The notes under the pieces: generated by a model
The model's input: only the letters and a program-made list of their open reading frames with translations
Told to the model about the DNA's origin: nothing
Databases searched by the model: none
Part shown: positions 63,531-64,000 of the stretch, one piece after another
Layout: each line of letters starts with the position of its first letter
Position numbering within the stretch: position 1 is the stretch's first letter
Translations under genes and position numbers: made by a program
Assembly (NCBI GenBank): GCA_003508835.1
Contig: PUFA01000211.1
Coordinates: 2,728,001 to 2,792,000, forward strand
DNA length: 64,000 bases
Direction: 5' to 3'
Origin: Eonycteris spelaea
Taxonomy: Eukaryota > Chordata > Mammalia > Chiroptera > Pteropodidae

Positions 63531-64000
63531 TTAATACAATAGACCCAATGAAGGTTCCAGAATTGAAAATCTACCTCCATAAGTGGAGGGCAGGGGAAGA
63601 CAGAAGGAGGATTGAGAACTCCAGTCTGGTAATTTACAAAGTTTATTGATGGAAACTTACATATGAAGTGCATCTTAGGTGGTTACAAGATGAAGTGGAT
63701 TCCCTTCTGCTTCTCAGGAGCCCAAGAATTATATAGGGTAAAGGAGGAGGAAGATAGTCACTGGTACTATCTACACAGGTACTATGTGAGTACCACACCC
63801 GATGAAATTACTTTACAGGCTTGATGAGGTCAGGATAACAGCCTGTCCCAGGAGCCAGCATATAGTGGGAGGCAGGGAAGGAGTGATGGTTTATGTCAGA
63901 ACAAGCAATAATTATAATCAGACAGGCTTGAAGGGTGGTTTGCAGGAAGCAGCCTCCATTCAGGCTCAGGTCCAGCTCACAGGTCTGGCAGCACTTGCCT
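63531..64000. other. unassigned sequence at window end
   Basis: It is possibly an antisense LTR-type repeat. I see no coding similarity. Confidence 0.25.

Noticed and set aside
63224..63673. 149-codon minus-strand frame
   Set aside because: It overlaps probable L2 sequence and shows no recognizable domain.

Overview
The window is chromosomal DNA from a placental mammal. It holds one real protein-coding gene with mammalian introns, a CpG-island promoter, retrocopies of nuclear genes, many LINE-1 (L1) and MIR/L2 fossils, and a defective gammaretrovirus-like provirus. I see no Alu, B1/B2, ruminant BovA, carnivore SINEC or equid ERE elements. A laurasiatherian, possibly a bat, would fit, but the species call is weak.

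The gene is NQO2 (quinone reductase 2) on the minus strand. Its coding exons run from 56,473 (ATG) down to 36,847 (stop). Every splice site is consensus, and the spliced reading frame is 231 codons, the length I know for human NQO2. Exon 1 was not located but should lie in the CpG island at about 60,100-60,960, which carries a match to the antioxidant response element and GC boxes. An HTATSF1 retrocopy lies just past the 3' end of NQO2, as HTATSF1P2 does at human 6p25, so the locus looks syntenic.

Beyond that retrocopy, between about 10.1 and 22.6 kb, lie remains of a second NQO2 in the same orientation. The last exon is open, exon 4 is degenerate, and exon 3 carries a stop and frameshifts. 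L1 and LTR insertions split this copy. I read it as an old tandem duplicate that became a pseudogene.

Layout: 0.8-7.0 kb is an antisense L1 split by two head-to-head retrocopies (PPP2R5C on minus, SMPDL3B on plus with a retained intron). The duplicate's last exon is at 10.1 kb. L1 and LTR sequence fills 11.6-22.3 kb. A second long L1 spans 24-30 kb and an antisense L1 spans 30.6-33.2 kb. The HTATSF1 retrocopy is at 35.5-36.4 kb and NQO2 at 36.8-56.6 kb. The provirus occupies 45.88-51.53 kb inside NQO2 intron 3, antisense to the gene. An LTR-like sequence, L2 pieces, the CpG island, and L1/L2 sequence fill the rest.
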